DNA of 64,000 nucleotides from an uncultured Bacteroidales bacterium (GTDB lineage Bacteria; Bacteroidota; Bacteroidia; Bacteroidales; F082), in NCBI GenBank assembly GCA_900318085.1, contig ONJF01000009.1:1-64000 (forward strand), written 5' to 3'. A program made the position numbers and the translations under genes. The notes under the pieces were generated by a model. The model saw nothing but the letters and a program-made list of their open reading frames with translations, ran no database searches and was not told where the DNA came from. The stretch's first letter is position 1. Every line of letters begins with the position of its first letter. Below, piece after piece: positions 25,597 to 34,980 of the stretch.

Positions 25597-25871
25597 GTTT
25601 TTCTTTTCGTTTTTCTCATCATTTTTCTGAAAAAACTATCTAATATTTTGTTAATAGTCAGATTTACAATTATATAGAATTTGCAATTAATTCTCGAAAA
25701 TGACTGAAGGCGGACCTCTTACCCCATTTTTGATGTGCTTTTTGGCCTGGTTTGGTTATGTTTTTGCGTCCAAAATTCGCTAACTTTGTTTCATTTGAGT
25801 CTTCGTCTCGTAAAAATGTGTACTTTTGCCCCGGCTTTTGCCTCGATATTAATACCTTTATTAATTAATCG
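25597..25871 (+). promoter_or_regulatory. Upstream region of the sigma/FecR locus
   Basis: An AT-rich divergent spacer of about 350 bp between rplU and the sigma gene holds no gene. Two -7-like boxes point right: TAACTTTG (25781-25788) and TACTTTTG (25821-25828). The second has TTTG at 25794-25797, 23 nt upstream, which is slightly long. The boundaries given are those of the spacer, not of a mapped promoter. Confidence 0.4.
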
Positions 25872-26414
25872 ATGAACGAAAACGAGCTTAATGTCCTGAT
25901 TGGGAAAATGAAAGCTGGCGACAGGGAGTCTTTCAACCAGATTTTCCGTCGCTTTTACCCGCCTTTGACGCGTTTCTGCATCCGTTTTGTCGGTGATACC
26001 GACACGGCTGCTGAAATTGTGCAGGACTTGTTCGTCAAGTTGTGGTCGGGCCGCGAGAAAGTGAATTTTACCACGGGTTTTGAGCCCTATATGTTGCGTG
26101 CGGTACGCAACGCTGCCATCACATTTATTAATAAAGAGCGTTCACATGCCGAGGCCAACGAGCGAGTCTTTTCAGGTGATTCCGACAATAACGATCCCTC
26201 CGAGACCTTGCAGTCCAATAACCTGGAAGCCTCTTATCGTCAAGTGTTGGCAGCGATGCCCGAAAAACGCCGCGAGGTGTTCCTCGCCAGCCGTTTCGAA
26301 GGCTTGAAATACAACGAAATCGCAGAGAAGCTCGGTGTGTCGCAAAAAACCGTCGAGGCGCACATGAGTGCCGCCATCAAGCAATTGCGGGAAGGGCTTA
26401 AAGAGTATCTTTAA
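25872..26414 (+). CDS. ECF RNA polymerase sigma factor (FecI-like, Bacteroidota type)
   Basis: 180 residues. Sigma-2 region: FNQIFRRFYPPLTRFCIRFVGDTDTAAEIVQDLFVKLW (residues 19-57). Sigma-4 region with a helix-turn-helix: YRQVLAAMPEKRREVFLASRFEGLKYNEIAEKLGVSQKTVEAHM (about 120-165). It directs RNA polymerase to a small regulon, usually including its own locus. Genes downstream (FecR-type anti-sigma factor, STN-barrel protein) indicate control by an outer-membrane signal. It is the first gene of a possible six-gene unit ending at 35562. Confidence 0.95.
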   Translation: MNENELNVLIGKMKAGDRESFNQIFRRFYPPLTRFCIRFVGDTDTAAEIVQDLFVKLWSGREKVNFTTGFEPYMLRAVRNAAITFINKERSHAEANERVFSGDSDNNDPSETLQSNNLEASYRQVLAAMPEKRREVFLASRFEGLKYNEIAEKLGVSQKTVEAHMSAAIKQLREGLKEYL

Positions 26415-26488
26415 GTCGGGACGGCCCTTTGGGCATTTGAAATGTCTCAACAGCCACAGGCTCAGCGTCCCTCATTATAAAAGCCAAT

Positions 26489-26508
26489 AAATATTTTTGT
26501 AAATATTT
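26489..26508. repeat. AT-rich hairpin between sigma and fecR genes
   Basis: AAATATTT twice (26489-26496 and 26501-26508), a self-complementary sequence that can pair around TTGT. It lies in the 165-bp gap before the FecR-type gene and may modulate read-through or messenger stability. Confidence 0.4.
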
Positions 26509-26551
26509 TCATTTTTGACTAAGGGTAAAACAAAAGTTGTTAGTCATAAAA

Positions 26552-26593
26552 ATGAATCGACAAGAAATCAACGAACAAAATGAATTCGGTTAA
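26552..26593 (+). CDS. Possible 13-codon upstream ORF overlapping the FecR start
   Basis: ATG 26552 opens MNRQEINEQNEFG and stops at TAA 26591-26593, just past the FecR ATG at 26580 in another frame. The overlap could couple or dampen FecR translation. It may also be chance, since 13 codons is short and no comparison is possible here. Confidence 0.25.
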   Translation: MNRQEINEQNEFG

Positions 26594-27605
26594 CAACAAA
26601 TATGATGCATTAATCACGAGCTACTTCGACGGGCAATGCTCCGCCGAGGAAGCTTTTGAATTGCTTTCATGGGTGGCCGAATCCGAAGACAATCGTTTGT
26701 ATTTCAAGTCGCTAAAGGATGAGCATGAGGTCTGGAGCCTTACTGACTTCGCCATGCCCGAACTTGACGAGGTGGATGTTGAAGCTGCACTTGATGCGGT
26801 CAACGCTAAGATCGATGCCCTTGAGGAGAACGCAGAACCCAATGTGGTTCAGATGCCTTGGCTGCGCCGAAACTATAAATATGTTTCCGGTGTGGCTGCC
26901 GCCCTTGTGGTAGCCTTGTTCATCGGTTTCCTGGTCAAGAATCCGTTTAATTCAACTGTCACCTACGCCTATAACGGTCAAAACGAATCAGCCTATGTCT
27001 TGCCCGATGGCACTTCCATCGATTTCAATAGCGAAGGCGTCATCAGCTATCCCAAGAGTTTTGCCAAAGATGTGCGTTCCGCCAAATTCGAAGGCACTGC
27101 CTATTTCGATGTGGCCAAAGATGAAACGCGCCCCTTCGTGCTCCATTGCGGCAATATGGATGTGGAAGTGTTGGGCACCACCTTCCTGCTCAATGCCGAC
27201 AAGGAAGCCGAACGCTATACCGTCGACCTCTATACGGGCAAGGTGATGATGACCGCTTTTGACGAAAAGGGCAACACGCTTTCGCAGGTGGAAGTCAATC
27301 CTGGCGAGCGCGGCGTGTGGAATGCCACGGAGAGCGAACTGAAGATGATGACATATTCCGAAGTGAAAGAGGATGAGCTGCAAACCAACCATGTCCTCGT
27401 GTTCGACAATGAGCAACTGTCGAAGATCGTTGAGGCTTTGGAATACATCTACAAGGTTGAAATCAACCTTAGCGATGCCTGCGCTTCCAAGAAACTCACC
27501 GCTCGTTTCTCCGATGACGAATCCATCGACGATGTACTCGAAACCATCGCTTTGGTGTCGGAAGTGACGGTCACCAAAGAGGGCGATATCTATCAGATTC
27601 GCTGA
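26580..27605 (+). CDS. FecR-family anti-sigma factor with DUF4974
   Basis: 341 residues. The N-terminal 90 residues form the cytoplasmic sigma-binding part (YFDGQCSAEEAFELLSWV). One membrane helix follows (about 97-120, VSGVAAALVVALFIGFLV). The periplasmic FecR domain holds LPDGTSIDFNSEGVISYPKSF and VEVLGTTFLLNA. The C-terminal DUF4974 domain (from about 270, EQLSKIVEALEYIYKVEINL) resembles an STN fold. Family members hold the sigma factor at the membrane until an outer membrane receptor signals. The expected partner is the STN protein encoded next. Confidence 0.93.
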   Translation: MNSVNNKYDALITSYFDGQCSAEEAFELLSWVAESEDNRLYFKSLKDEHEVWSLTDFAMPELDEVDVEAALDAVNAKIDALEENAEPNVVQMPWLRRNYKYVSGVAAALVVALFIGFLVKNPFNSTVTYAYNGQNESAYVLPDGTSIDFNSEGVISYPKSFAKDVRSAKFEGTAYFDVAKDETRPFVLHCGNMDVEVLGTTFLLNADKEAERYTVDLYTGKVMMTAFDEKGNTLSQVEVNPGERGVWNATESELKMMTYSEVKEDELQTNHVLVFDNEQLSKIVEALEYIYKVEINLSDACASKKLTARFSDDESIDDVLETIALVSEVTVTKEGDIYQIR

Positions 27606-27700
27606 TTCCATTCCATTTTACCAAGTCTTTTTTTGAGTTAAATGAGATAACTCTCGTTTTTTTGTCGTATTTTAGCGGCCTATTTTGAATTATTTTGGAT

Positions 27701-29026
27701 ATGGAATACCCTATTATTCATATAGCCGTTGATAGACAGAAAGATAAGCGAAATAGCCTATGGCTACTGCCTATTATGGCCTTGCTTGTCTTTTGTTTTG
27801 CCCTCCCAAAATCGTCTCAAGCACAATCGTTTAATCCGCTGATTTCGTTCTCGGTGGAGTCATGTACCTTGGATAAGGCTTTGGAAAAACTCTTCGCCGA
27901 CTACGAATTGAATGTGGCTTTCAGCAAAGCGGAACTGAGCAAGATACGCATTGAGAGCTATTCATGTTCCTACAAATCCGTCGAGGAGGTACTGTCGGAC
28001 CTGCTGAAAGGGACCGACTACGGCTTTAAGAAAATCGGCAAGCAATATGTAATCAAAAAGAACCAGCAACTGGTCAATGTGCCAGAGGCCACCATAACAC
28101 AACCCGCCGAACCGCATGTCGAGGTTGTCAAACCTAAAACGGACAGCGTTGTCCCAAAAGCGGGAGAGGTCATCCGTATTTTCGATACCGTTCAGGTGAT
28201 CAAAACCGTGATGCGATACGACACCGTCGTCAAGATTCAACATGAAGTGAAGACCGACACAGTGTATACTGTGAAATACCAAGGGTGGCATATTCCTTGG
28301 CCCAAGTTCCGTGACAACGGTTGGTTCATCACGCCCTCTGTGACTATGAGCTCGGCCAGTTTCAAACATGAAGGCGGTATGCCTGAACCAGAGAATGGAT
28401 CGATTGATGTGACGCCCAGTTTTGCCTATGGTGTTGGCCTCGATGGCGGCTACAAGCACAACCGCCTCAGCGTTGGCATGAACCTGTCGTACCGTTCTGT
28501 ACGCTATCGTTTTTTGCTTGAACAGACGGTATTCGATGGGGATTATTATGTCAACGACACCTTGGATACCTATTACACGGTACATCCGGCAGGCGATACT
28601 ACCTACCAATATATCTTGGATTCGACTTATGTTCCGCTGACCACGACCCAATATGCCTATCGCGATGTCAACAGGCTTGATTATTTGAGTGTCGGTCTTT
28701 TCGCCTCTTTTGATTTTGTCAAAATGGAGCATTTCCGAGCTTTCGCCAAAGCGGGTGTCTCTGTGGATTTCTTGGTTGGTTATGCTGGATCGCTCAATGC
28801 CACATCGGTGCCATTCCATGCACCAATCGCCAAAGAGCAGGTGGAACCCACCCGGATTTCTTACTATGGCGGCCTGGGTGTGGCCTTCAAAGTGGCTCAT
28901 CGCATCGAGTTGGTGCCCGAGGTCCATTACCGCCTGACCAACGGCTCGCTGTATCGTGCCGACTTCCCGTTTGACATGAAGATGCGGATGTGGAACTTCC
29001 GTTTGGGCTTGACTTATTATTTCTAA
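27701..29026 (+). CDS. STN-domain outer membrane beta-barrel protein
   Basis: 441 residues from ATG 27701. A TTG two codons upstream is a weaker start. A signal peptide with a long charged n-region ends at SSQA before QSFNP. STN domain: residues about 47-115 (FSVESCTLDKALEKLFADYELNVAFSKAEL). A Thr/Val/Lys-rich linker follows to about 185. The rest is beta-rich (VGLDGGYKHNRLSVGMNLSYRSVRYRF) and ends in WNFRLGLTYYF, the terminal aromatic of outer membrane barrels. STN domains normally sit on TonB-dependent receptors or secretins; a small barrel of about 250 residues is unusual. Signal transfer to the neighbouring FecR is inferred. Confidence 0.85.
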   Translation: MEYPIIHIAVDRQKDKRNSLWLLPIMALLVFCFALPKSSQAQSFNPLISFSVESCTLDKALEKLFADYELNVAFSKAELSKIRIESYSCSYKSVEEVLSDLLKGTDYGFKKIGKQYVIKKNQQLVNVPEATITQPAEPHVEVVKPKTDSVVPKAGEVIRIFDTVQVIKTVMRYDTVVKIQHEVKTDTVYTVKYQGWHIPWPKFRDNGWFITPSVTMSSASFKHEGGMPEPENGSIDVTPSFAYGVGLDGGYKHNRLSVGMNLSYRSVRYRFLLEQTVFDGDYYVNDTLDTYYTVHPAGDTTYQYILDSTYVPLTTTQYAYRDVNRLDYLSVGLFASFDFVKMEHFRAFAKAGVSVDFLVGYAGSLNATSVPFHAPIAKEQVEPTRISYYGGLGVAFKVAHRIELVPEVHYRLTNGSLYRADFPFDMKMRMWNFRLGLTYYF

Positions 29027-29029
29027 ACC

Positions 29030-32023
29030 ATGAGACTGTTCCAATACATACGGAATCTCCTGTTGATGCTTCTGCTAGCGTCTTGTGCGCTTATGGAGGC
29101 GCAGCACTATGTGCCCGTCAATGGCGACATCGATACGCTGATGGTCTTGCCTAGATTGGGTGGCGATTCGGTGTATTGGGTGAATGAGTCGCTGACGATT
29201 CATAACGGTGGCACATTGCGCGTGGAAGGCGGAGTGAGGATGTATTTTGGGCAGTCGACCTACCTGCGTGTCGAGGGTGGCAACCTGATGCTTGACGGTC
29301 AACCCAACGACTCGATTTATCTGCTCTGTTACGAGTTCTCACACGATTGGGCTGGCGTACAGCTCAAGAATATCGCTGAAGATGACACGGTACGCATGGC
29401 CTATGTGGAGGTGGTGGGCGCCCTGACCGCGTTGAATGCCTCCACGAGCAACAATGTAAGCATCCGCCATTGCGCTTTCAACAACTATTATGCAGGCAAG
29501 GGTATGGAACTGATTGACTGTCATAACTTCCTGGTCGATAGTTGCTCCTTCTTCCAATGCGTGTCGGGCATCGAATTGAAAGCGCGTGCCGGCGACAGCG
29601 AAGATAATGTCTTCTCTCATAATATCTTTGATCAAGGACAAATCAACATCGAGATTTCCAATGTAGCCTATGGCTACAAATGCAACCGCAACCATATCAC
29701 CGCCAATTGTTTCCAAGGTGCTGCCACCGCCATTAGTTTTGAGACGGTAGGTGGCGTGTCGGACCGCGAAGCCACCAACTATATCGAAGACAACCTCATC
29801 TCTAGTGAATTGCCTGAAGGTGGGTCTGGCTATTCGTCTTATGGCATCAAGGCGGCTATGGATACGGTTGTGGTCCGTAACAATGTGTTTTGGAGCAACG
29901 ACGAGGCCGTCAGGATGATGCGGGTGTGCCATCTCGTTATTGAGAACAACACTTTCTATGACAATGAATTGACCATTACCAACTTGTTGGCGGCGGGTTC
30001 TGTGACCTTCGTGGGTAACACCATTAGCGAGGCGAAGAAAAGGATTGTGAACTTTCCTTCAGCGTTGTCTAGAATGAACGGCAACAATTTCTTGCATTAC
30101 AAGAAAGACGCCATCCTCTTCGCCAATGTCTCGACTGACGACATCGACTTGCGTGGCAATTATTGGGATGCCGAGTCGACAGCCGAAATCGAATCCGTCA
30201 TCCTTGATAAGCATGACACGCCTTCGTTAGGTGAGATTATCTATGAAAACCAGTTGACGGAATGCGACACCACGGTTCCTATCGCGCCACCGTTTAAGGT
30301 TAAGAAGCAGTTTGTGAATAGCCGTTGGCTCATCTCTTGGGACGAGAACCTTGAGCGCGATGTCGACCATTATGTGCTGTTTTATGGTGATTTCAATTAT
30401 TATAAGTTCGCCAATCACATCGATGGTATCGCGGAGAACTCCTATGTGCTTACGCCTCAACAATCAGAGAACATTGCCGTCATGGCCTGCGACCGTGCTT
30501 ACAATCCTGATGTGTATGCCTCGGCCGGACAAAGTGCCTATGCCTTCGCTTCCTATTATCCCTATGCGGGTGCCGATAGATACATGTGCGCCCCTCAAGC
30601 AGGTTATACCATCACTGACGCCACCATTCCCTATACTTATAGCGGTTTTGTGTGGCAGACTTCAGGGACGGGCATGTTCTCCGATTCTTTGTCATTGAGA
30701 CCCATATATTATCCTTCTGAAGCCGATTTCGAGGCTGGCGAGGTGACCTTGACTTTGCGTGTTAGCGCGAACGGGACTTTGAAGACTGATGCCATGCAGT
30801 TGCAGCTCTATAAAGCTTTAAGTGTCTTTGCTGGCGATGATGGTTTCAGTGGTTTGGATCGGCCTTTGCCACTTGACCAAGCCGAAGCCTACAACTACGA
30901 CTCGCTTCGTTGGCATTCAATGGGCGATGGCCGTTTCGACGACTCGCTTTCGCTGCATCCAGTCTATTATCCAGGCGCCTTTGACAAGGAACAAGGGTTC
31001 GTTGAATTGATGCTTGAGGCCTGGTCGTTCTGCGGTTATGCTTCCGATGTGGTTCGCTTCGAGCTATTCAAGGACTATGCCTTGGAGGGGAGAACATGGA
31101 GCAACGGAGTACCTTGCCCCAACACCCAGGTGGTTGCTGCAGCCTTGAGTAATGACAATCCTTTTGTGTCGGGCTTCTATCGTACGGTCTCCGATAGTCT
31201 GGGATTCTATAGGTTCGATGCCTTGCTTCCTGATACCTATACTTTGTACGCTTTTCCCGATACCTTGGATGCCACTTCCAGTGGTTGCTATTATCTCGGT
31301 GACCTCCAGTGGAACGAATCGAATATGGTCGAAGTGGATGGCGATGTCTATGATGTGGATATCGCATTGCCTGCGAAGGAACAGGGATTCAATACGGGCA
31401 ATGGAAGTATCAGCGGTGTGTTCGACTATCCAGAATCCGATTTCCGGGCGCGCGATTTCTATTGCCAGCCTTGGCTGCGCGAGGGCGAGGATGCCGACTA
31501 TTGCACCGACGGCCTTTCAAATGTCGGTGTCCTCTTGCTTAACTCGACCAAACAACGCATAGTGGGTTTCGCCTTGACAAGAAATGACGGAGGCTTCCGC
31601 TTTAATAACTTGCCCTTTGGCACTTATCATCTGATGGCCGACCTACCACGTTATGGTCGTGGCATGTGTGAGGAAATCACGCTTTCAGTGGAACGGCCAT
31701 CGGTAACAGACTTGCACCTCTTTGTCAGTGAGGAAGGCAGGGTGGATATGCGACGCTCTGTCGATGTTGATTCACCTTCGGATTTGTTGGTGTATCCCAA
31801 TCCTGCCGAGGAAAGGGTTTCTGTCGGTGGATTGAAGATTAATGAAGAGTATAAGGTTTGTGTCTTGAATGGCTTGGGCATGATGGTCCTTCCTGAAACG
31901 ACGGTGAAAACTGATTTGTTGGGAGAGATTTCATTGCCAGTGAATGAGCTTCGTGCAGGTCTTTATTTCATACAAGTGAAAGGTCACTCGACCTTCGTAA
32001 CTACAAAATTTGTGAAACGATGA
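29030..32023 (+). CDS. T9SS cargo protein with parallel beta-helix
   Basis: 997 residues, beginning 3 bp after the STN-barrel stop. The N-terminus is a signal peptide ending at MEA before QHY; LLASCALM also resembles a lipobox. Residues 60-390 read as a right-handed parallel beta-helix with short N-rich turns (VRNNVFWSNDEAVRM, IENNTFYDNELTIT). An FN3-like unit, two Ig-like repeats sharing SLSLxPxYYPxxxD, two carboxypeptidase-regulatory-like units (SDSLGFYRFDALLPDTYTL; NDGGFRFNNLPFGTYHL), and a type A T9SS tail (LLVYPNPAEERV...GLYFIQV) follow. Surface-exposed. Carbohydrate binding or adhesion is a guess. The stop overlaps the next start (ATGA). Confidence 0.88.
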   Translation: MRLFQYIRNLLLMLLLASCALMEAQHYVPVNGDIDTLMVLPRLGGDSVYWVNESLTIHNGGTLRVEGGVRMYFGQSTYLRVEGGNLMLDGQPNDSIYLLCYEFSHDWAGVQLKNIAEDDTVRMAYVEVVGALTALNASTSNNVSIRHCAFNNYYAGKGMELIDCHNFLVDSCSFFQCVSGIELKARAGDSEDNVFSHNIFDQGQINIEISNVAYGYKCNRNHITANCFQGAATAISFETVGGVSDREATNYIEDNLISSELPEGGSGYSSYGIKAAMDTVVVRNNVFWSNDEAVRMMRVCHLVIENNTFYDNELTITNLLAAGSVTFVGNTISEAKKRIVNFPSALSRMNGNNFLHYKKDAILFANVSTDDIDLRGNYWDAESTAEIESVILDKHDTPSLGEIIYENQLTECDTTVPIAPPFKVKKQFVNSRWLISWDENLERDVDHYVLFYGDFNYYKFANHIDGIAENSYVLTPQQSENIAVMACDRAYNPDVYASAGQSAYAFASYYPYAGADRYMCAPQAGYTITDATIPYTYSGFVWQTSGTGMFSDSLSLRPIYYPSEADFEAGEVTLTLRVSANGTLKTDAMQLQLYKALSVFAGDDGFSGLDRPLPLDQAEAYNYDSLRWHSMGDGRFDDSLSLHPVYYPGAFDKEQGFVELMLEAWSFCGYASDVVRFELFKDYALEGRTWSNGVPCPNTQVVAAALSNDNPFVSGFYRTVSDSLGFYRFDALLPDTYTLYAFPDTLDATSSGCYYLGDLQWNESNMVEVDGDVYDVDIALPAKEQGFNTGNGSISGVFDYPESDFRARDFYCQPWLREGEDADYCTDGLSNVGVLLLNSTKQRIVGFALTRNDGGFRFNNLPFGTYHLMADLPRYGRGMCEEITLSVERPSVTDLHLFVSEEGRVDMRRSVDVDSPSDLLVYPNPAEERVSVGGLKINEEYKVCVLNGLGMMVLPETTVKTDLLGEISLPVNELRAGLYFIQVKGHSTFVTTKFVKR

Positions 32024-34977
32024 AAGGGCAGGCTATGAGAAAGATGATGAGGATGATGGCCGTTCTTGCCTTTCTGCTGATGGGGGTGAGATTTGCCATG
32101 GGCCAAGTCTTGGTTTATGGCGAAGTGGACGAACAAGATTGGCAAACGCCAATAGAGAATGCCATTGTGACTTTCTCTGGTGTTGATGCCATAGGTGATA
32201 CGGTGGTTTATCATCTTGCTACCGACTCCCTTGGCTATTTTTCCGACAGCATCAATGCTGGTATCTATCGGGTATGGGCTTCAGCCGATGGTTATCAGAC
32301 GGAATATCAGATGGATTCCTTGGAAGTCGAGGATGGGCAGTATTTCTCCGGATTGTATTTTGTTCTGTATGAGATCTATCACCCTGTTCGTTATGTGGCA
32401 GCACGGCAGTATATCGATGATCTGGTTCGCATCAGTTGGTCAATGAACGACCCTTTGCTGGTGGAAGACTTTGAGTCGGGTAGCTTCAGCCGTTTTCCTT
32501 GGAACAACAATATGAGTGATAATCCTTGGACTATTGATTCCCTACATGCCTACGAAGGCAATTATTGCATGAAATCGACTTGCGAGGGCGTGGAAAACGG
32601 TATGTCTCAAATTGAGGTCTCTGTTTATGTGCCCTTGGAAGGAAAGATGAGTTTCTATAGCAAGATCTCATCCGAGAGTCCTTGGGACATGGGGCGATTC
32701 TATCTTGATGGCGTCAAGAAGATGGAGTGTTCGGGCGAGGAGGAATGGACAGAGCACCAAATCGATATCACCGTGGGCGAGCATGTGTTCCGTTGGGATT
32801 ATGTCAAGGATGCAAGTACCGATCTGGGCGAAGATTGCTTCTATGTGGACTGCATCCGCTTCTTCCTCGAGGATAGTGCAAAGCTGACGCGTTCTTTCCA
32901 GTATTATGATCTATTCCGTAGCCGCTTTGAAGAGGAACCTGTGATGATGGCTTCGCATCTTACCGACACTGTGTTTATGGACATGAACTGGGGTAGTCTG
33001 CCTTGGGGACAATACCGTTGGGGTGTGAGCGCCTATTATGAGGGCAACCGAGGCAATTCTGATACCATTTGGTCAGCTTATCTCGACAAGGACATGACCA
33101 CAACGCTTGAAATCCTAGGCTCGACCAATGTCGGTTTGCCGCCTGCGGGAGCTTTGGTGACGCTCACTTCACACAATGGGCAAGGTCACGACTATCAAGC
33201 AAGCTTGGATGCCAACGGTCATATCCTCATGTCCAATGTCTACCGTGAAGAATACGATCTCCGTGTGCATCTTGACGGTTTTTGGGACTATGTCTCCGAT
33301 TCTGCACTCTCGGTTTTTGAACCTGCGCAAGTTGAAATCGAGTTGTTTGAGGCAACGAATGGCGTCGATAGTTTGTATGTCTCCTCTACAGGTTGGGCTA
33401 TCTGGTCAGTCGAGAATGCGCAAAATCGTGATTTGCAGTATTTTGAAATCATGGTGAACGGAGAGGTGGTCGGTACAACTACTGACTTTGAATATCAGTT
33501 GGATGTCACCTCCTTGGCAGAGGGTGACACCTGTATGGTTCAGGTGCGGCCTGTTTATTTTTCAGCATCTTGTGAATGGAAGTCGTGTATTTGGGTATAT
33601 CGGCCATGTTCTGATTTCGCGGGGCCCACGGCCTTGACATGGTTGTTGCATGGCGAAGCGCTGCAACTCACCTGGGAGTATCCCGAAGGTGACTTTGTGG
33701 GCGCCATGTTGATGCGCGATGGGGATTTCCTCGCTATTACCGATGCGAACACCTTCGTGGACGAGACTGTTCAGTTGCATGGAGAAGTGGAGTATTGTCT
33801 GCGACTCATCTATGATGGCCCGATGGACGGCACCTATTATTCCATGTCATGCGAGGTGTGCGCTACGGCCTCGTTCCCTGCCTATTGTGACCCGCCGGCG
33901 AAACTGGATGGAACGGTCTATTATGAAGAAGAGAATGACCATGGTGCTTTGGTTTCTTGGGGTGAACGCCCCGAGCCGGTCAACCAATGGCTGTATTTCG
34001 ATGACGGGGTTTTTAAGCGCTCGTTGGGTGGCGAAGAGCCTCGTATCTTCTGGGCCATCCGCTTCGAAGCTGAAGACTTGGCAGAATATGTAGGTAACTC
34101 GTTGAAAAAGGTATCACTCTACGATGCCGGTGCTGGCACCTATCAGTTGTGGATCTATGTGGGTGGCGATACGGCACCGCGCACCTTGGTCCGCTCCCAA
34201 AACATGTCATTGACCAATGCACAGACATGGCATGAGGAAGTCATCAGCCCGGCTTATGAAATCCCAGAAAACGAGCCGATTTGGATTGTGGTGGGCCAGC
34301 AAGGTCTTGCCCGACCAGCCGCCGCCTGCCAGGATATGGGCGATGCCAACGGGCGTTGGGTGTCGTTGGATGGCGAGACTTGGACCGATATGCACACCTT
34401 CAATATGCATTATACCTGGATGCTGCGTGCTTTCGTCACCAACCAATCAGGTCGTTGGGAAGCCATCGCCAAGGATGGCTACATCTTACAACAATACAAC
34501 CTGTATCGTTCGTTTGACAATGCGGATTACCAACTGGCAGCTTCGATACCTGCCGTTGACGGTCAACTGTATTATGAATATCGCGATAACCTTGCCGAGG
34601 AAAGTCACCCGGATGTCTATTACCGTCTGACTGCTTTTTATCAAACGGACGACGGCGAGACCTGTGAGTCGGACTTTGCCGCCTCTTTGAACGACCCTGA
34701 ACAAAACTATGTGGCCATTGATCTCACCTCGACCGACGAATACCAAGCGCTTGATTTCAAGCTCTATCCTAATCCCACCAACGGGCTCGTTACCATCGAA
34801 TTAGAGGAATTACAAAAAGTGATGGTTTACAATGCCTTGGGACAGGTTTTGATCAGCAAAGAGGCTGACGGTAATTCTTTGCAACTCGATTTGTCGGGCT
34901 TTGAAGGCGGTTTGTACTGGGTGAAAATCATATCTCAAAACAGAATAGCGGTTAAACCTTTAGTCATTTCAAAATAA
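32020..34977 (+). CDS. T9SS cargo protein with MAM/anchor-J-like domain
   Basis: 985 residues starting in the overlapping ATGA at 32020. A signal peptide with a basic start ends near FAMG before QVLVYG. Residues 25-120 are a carboxypeptidase-regulatory-like unit (DSLGYFSDSINAGIYRV). Next comes a MAM/choice-of-anchor-J-like region (EDFESGSFSRFPW ... YVDCIRFF, about 140-280). FN3-like modules follow, with a second jelly-roll-type segment near 660-800 (FWAIRFEAEDLAEYVG). The T9SS tail begins near LDFKLYPNPTNGLVTIE. Expected on the cell surface beside the upstream protein. No catalytic motif is evident. Confidence 0.88.
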   Translation: MKGQAMRKMMRMMAVLAFLLMGVRFAMGQVLVYGEVDEQDWQTPIENAIVTFSGVDAIGDTVVYHLATDSLGYFSDSINAGIYRVWASADGYQTEYQMDSLEVEDGQYFSGLYFVLYEIYHPVRYVAARQYIDDLVRISWSMNDPLLVEDFESGSFSRFPWNNNMSDNPWTIDSLHAYEGNYCMKSTCEGVENGMSQIEVSVYVPLEGKMSFYSKISSESPWDMGRFYLDGVKKMECSGEEEWTEHQIDITVGEHVFRWDYVKDASTDLGEDCFYVDCIRFFLEDSAKLTRSFQYYDLFRSRFEEEPVMMASHLTDTVFMDMNWGSLPWGQYRWGVSAYYEGNRGNSDTIWSAYLDKDMTTTLEILGSTNVGLPPAGALVTLTSHNGQGHDYQASLDANGHILMSNVYREEYDLRVHLDGFWDYVSDSALSVFEPAQVEIELFEATNGVDSLYVSSTGWAIWSVENAQNRDLQYFEIMVNGEVVGTTTDFEYQLDVTSLAEGDTCMVQVRPVYFSASCEWKSCIWVYRPCSDFAGPTALTWLLHGEALQLTWEYPEGDFVGAMLMRDGDFLAITDANTFVDETVQLHGEVEYCLRLIYDGPMDGTYYSMSCEVCATASFPAYCDPPAKLDGTVYYEEENDHGALVSWGERPEPVNQWLYFDDGVFKRSLGGEEPRIFWAIRFEAEDLAEYVGNSLKKVSLYDAGAGTYQLWIYVGGDTAPRTLVRSQNMSLTNAQTWHEEVISPAYEIPENEPIWIVVGQQGLARPAAACQDMGDANGRWVSLDGETWTDMHTFNMHYTWMLRAFVTNQSGRWEAIAKDGYILQQYNLYRSFDNADYQLAASIPAVDGQLYYEYRDNLAEESHPDVYYRLTAFYQTDDGETCESDFAASLNDPEQNYVAIDLTSTDEYQALDFKLYPNPTNGLVTIELEELQKVMVYNALGQVLISKEADGNSLQLDLSGFEGGLYWVKIISQNRIAVKPLVISK

Positions 34978-34980
34978 GCC

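Noticed and set aside
27695-29026. TonB-dependent receptor
   Set aside because: An STN domain is present, but no plug domain or long barrel follows; the protein is only 441 residues.
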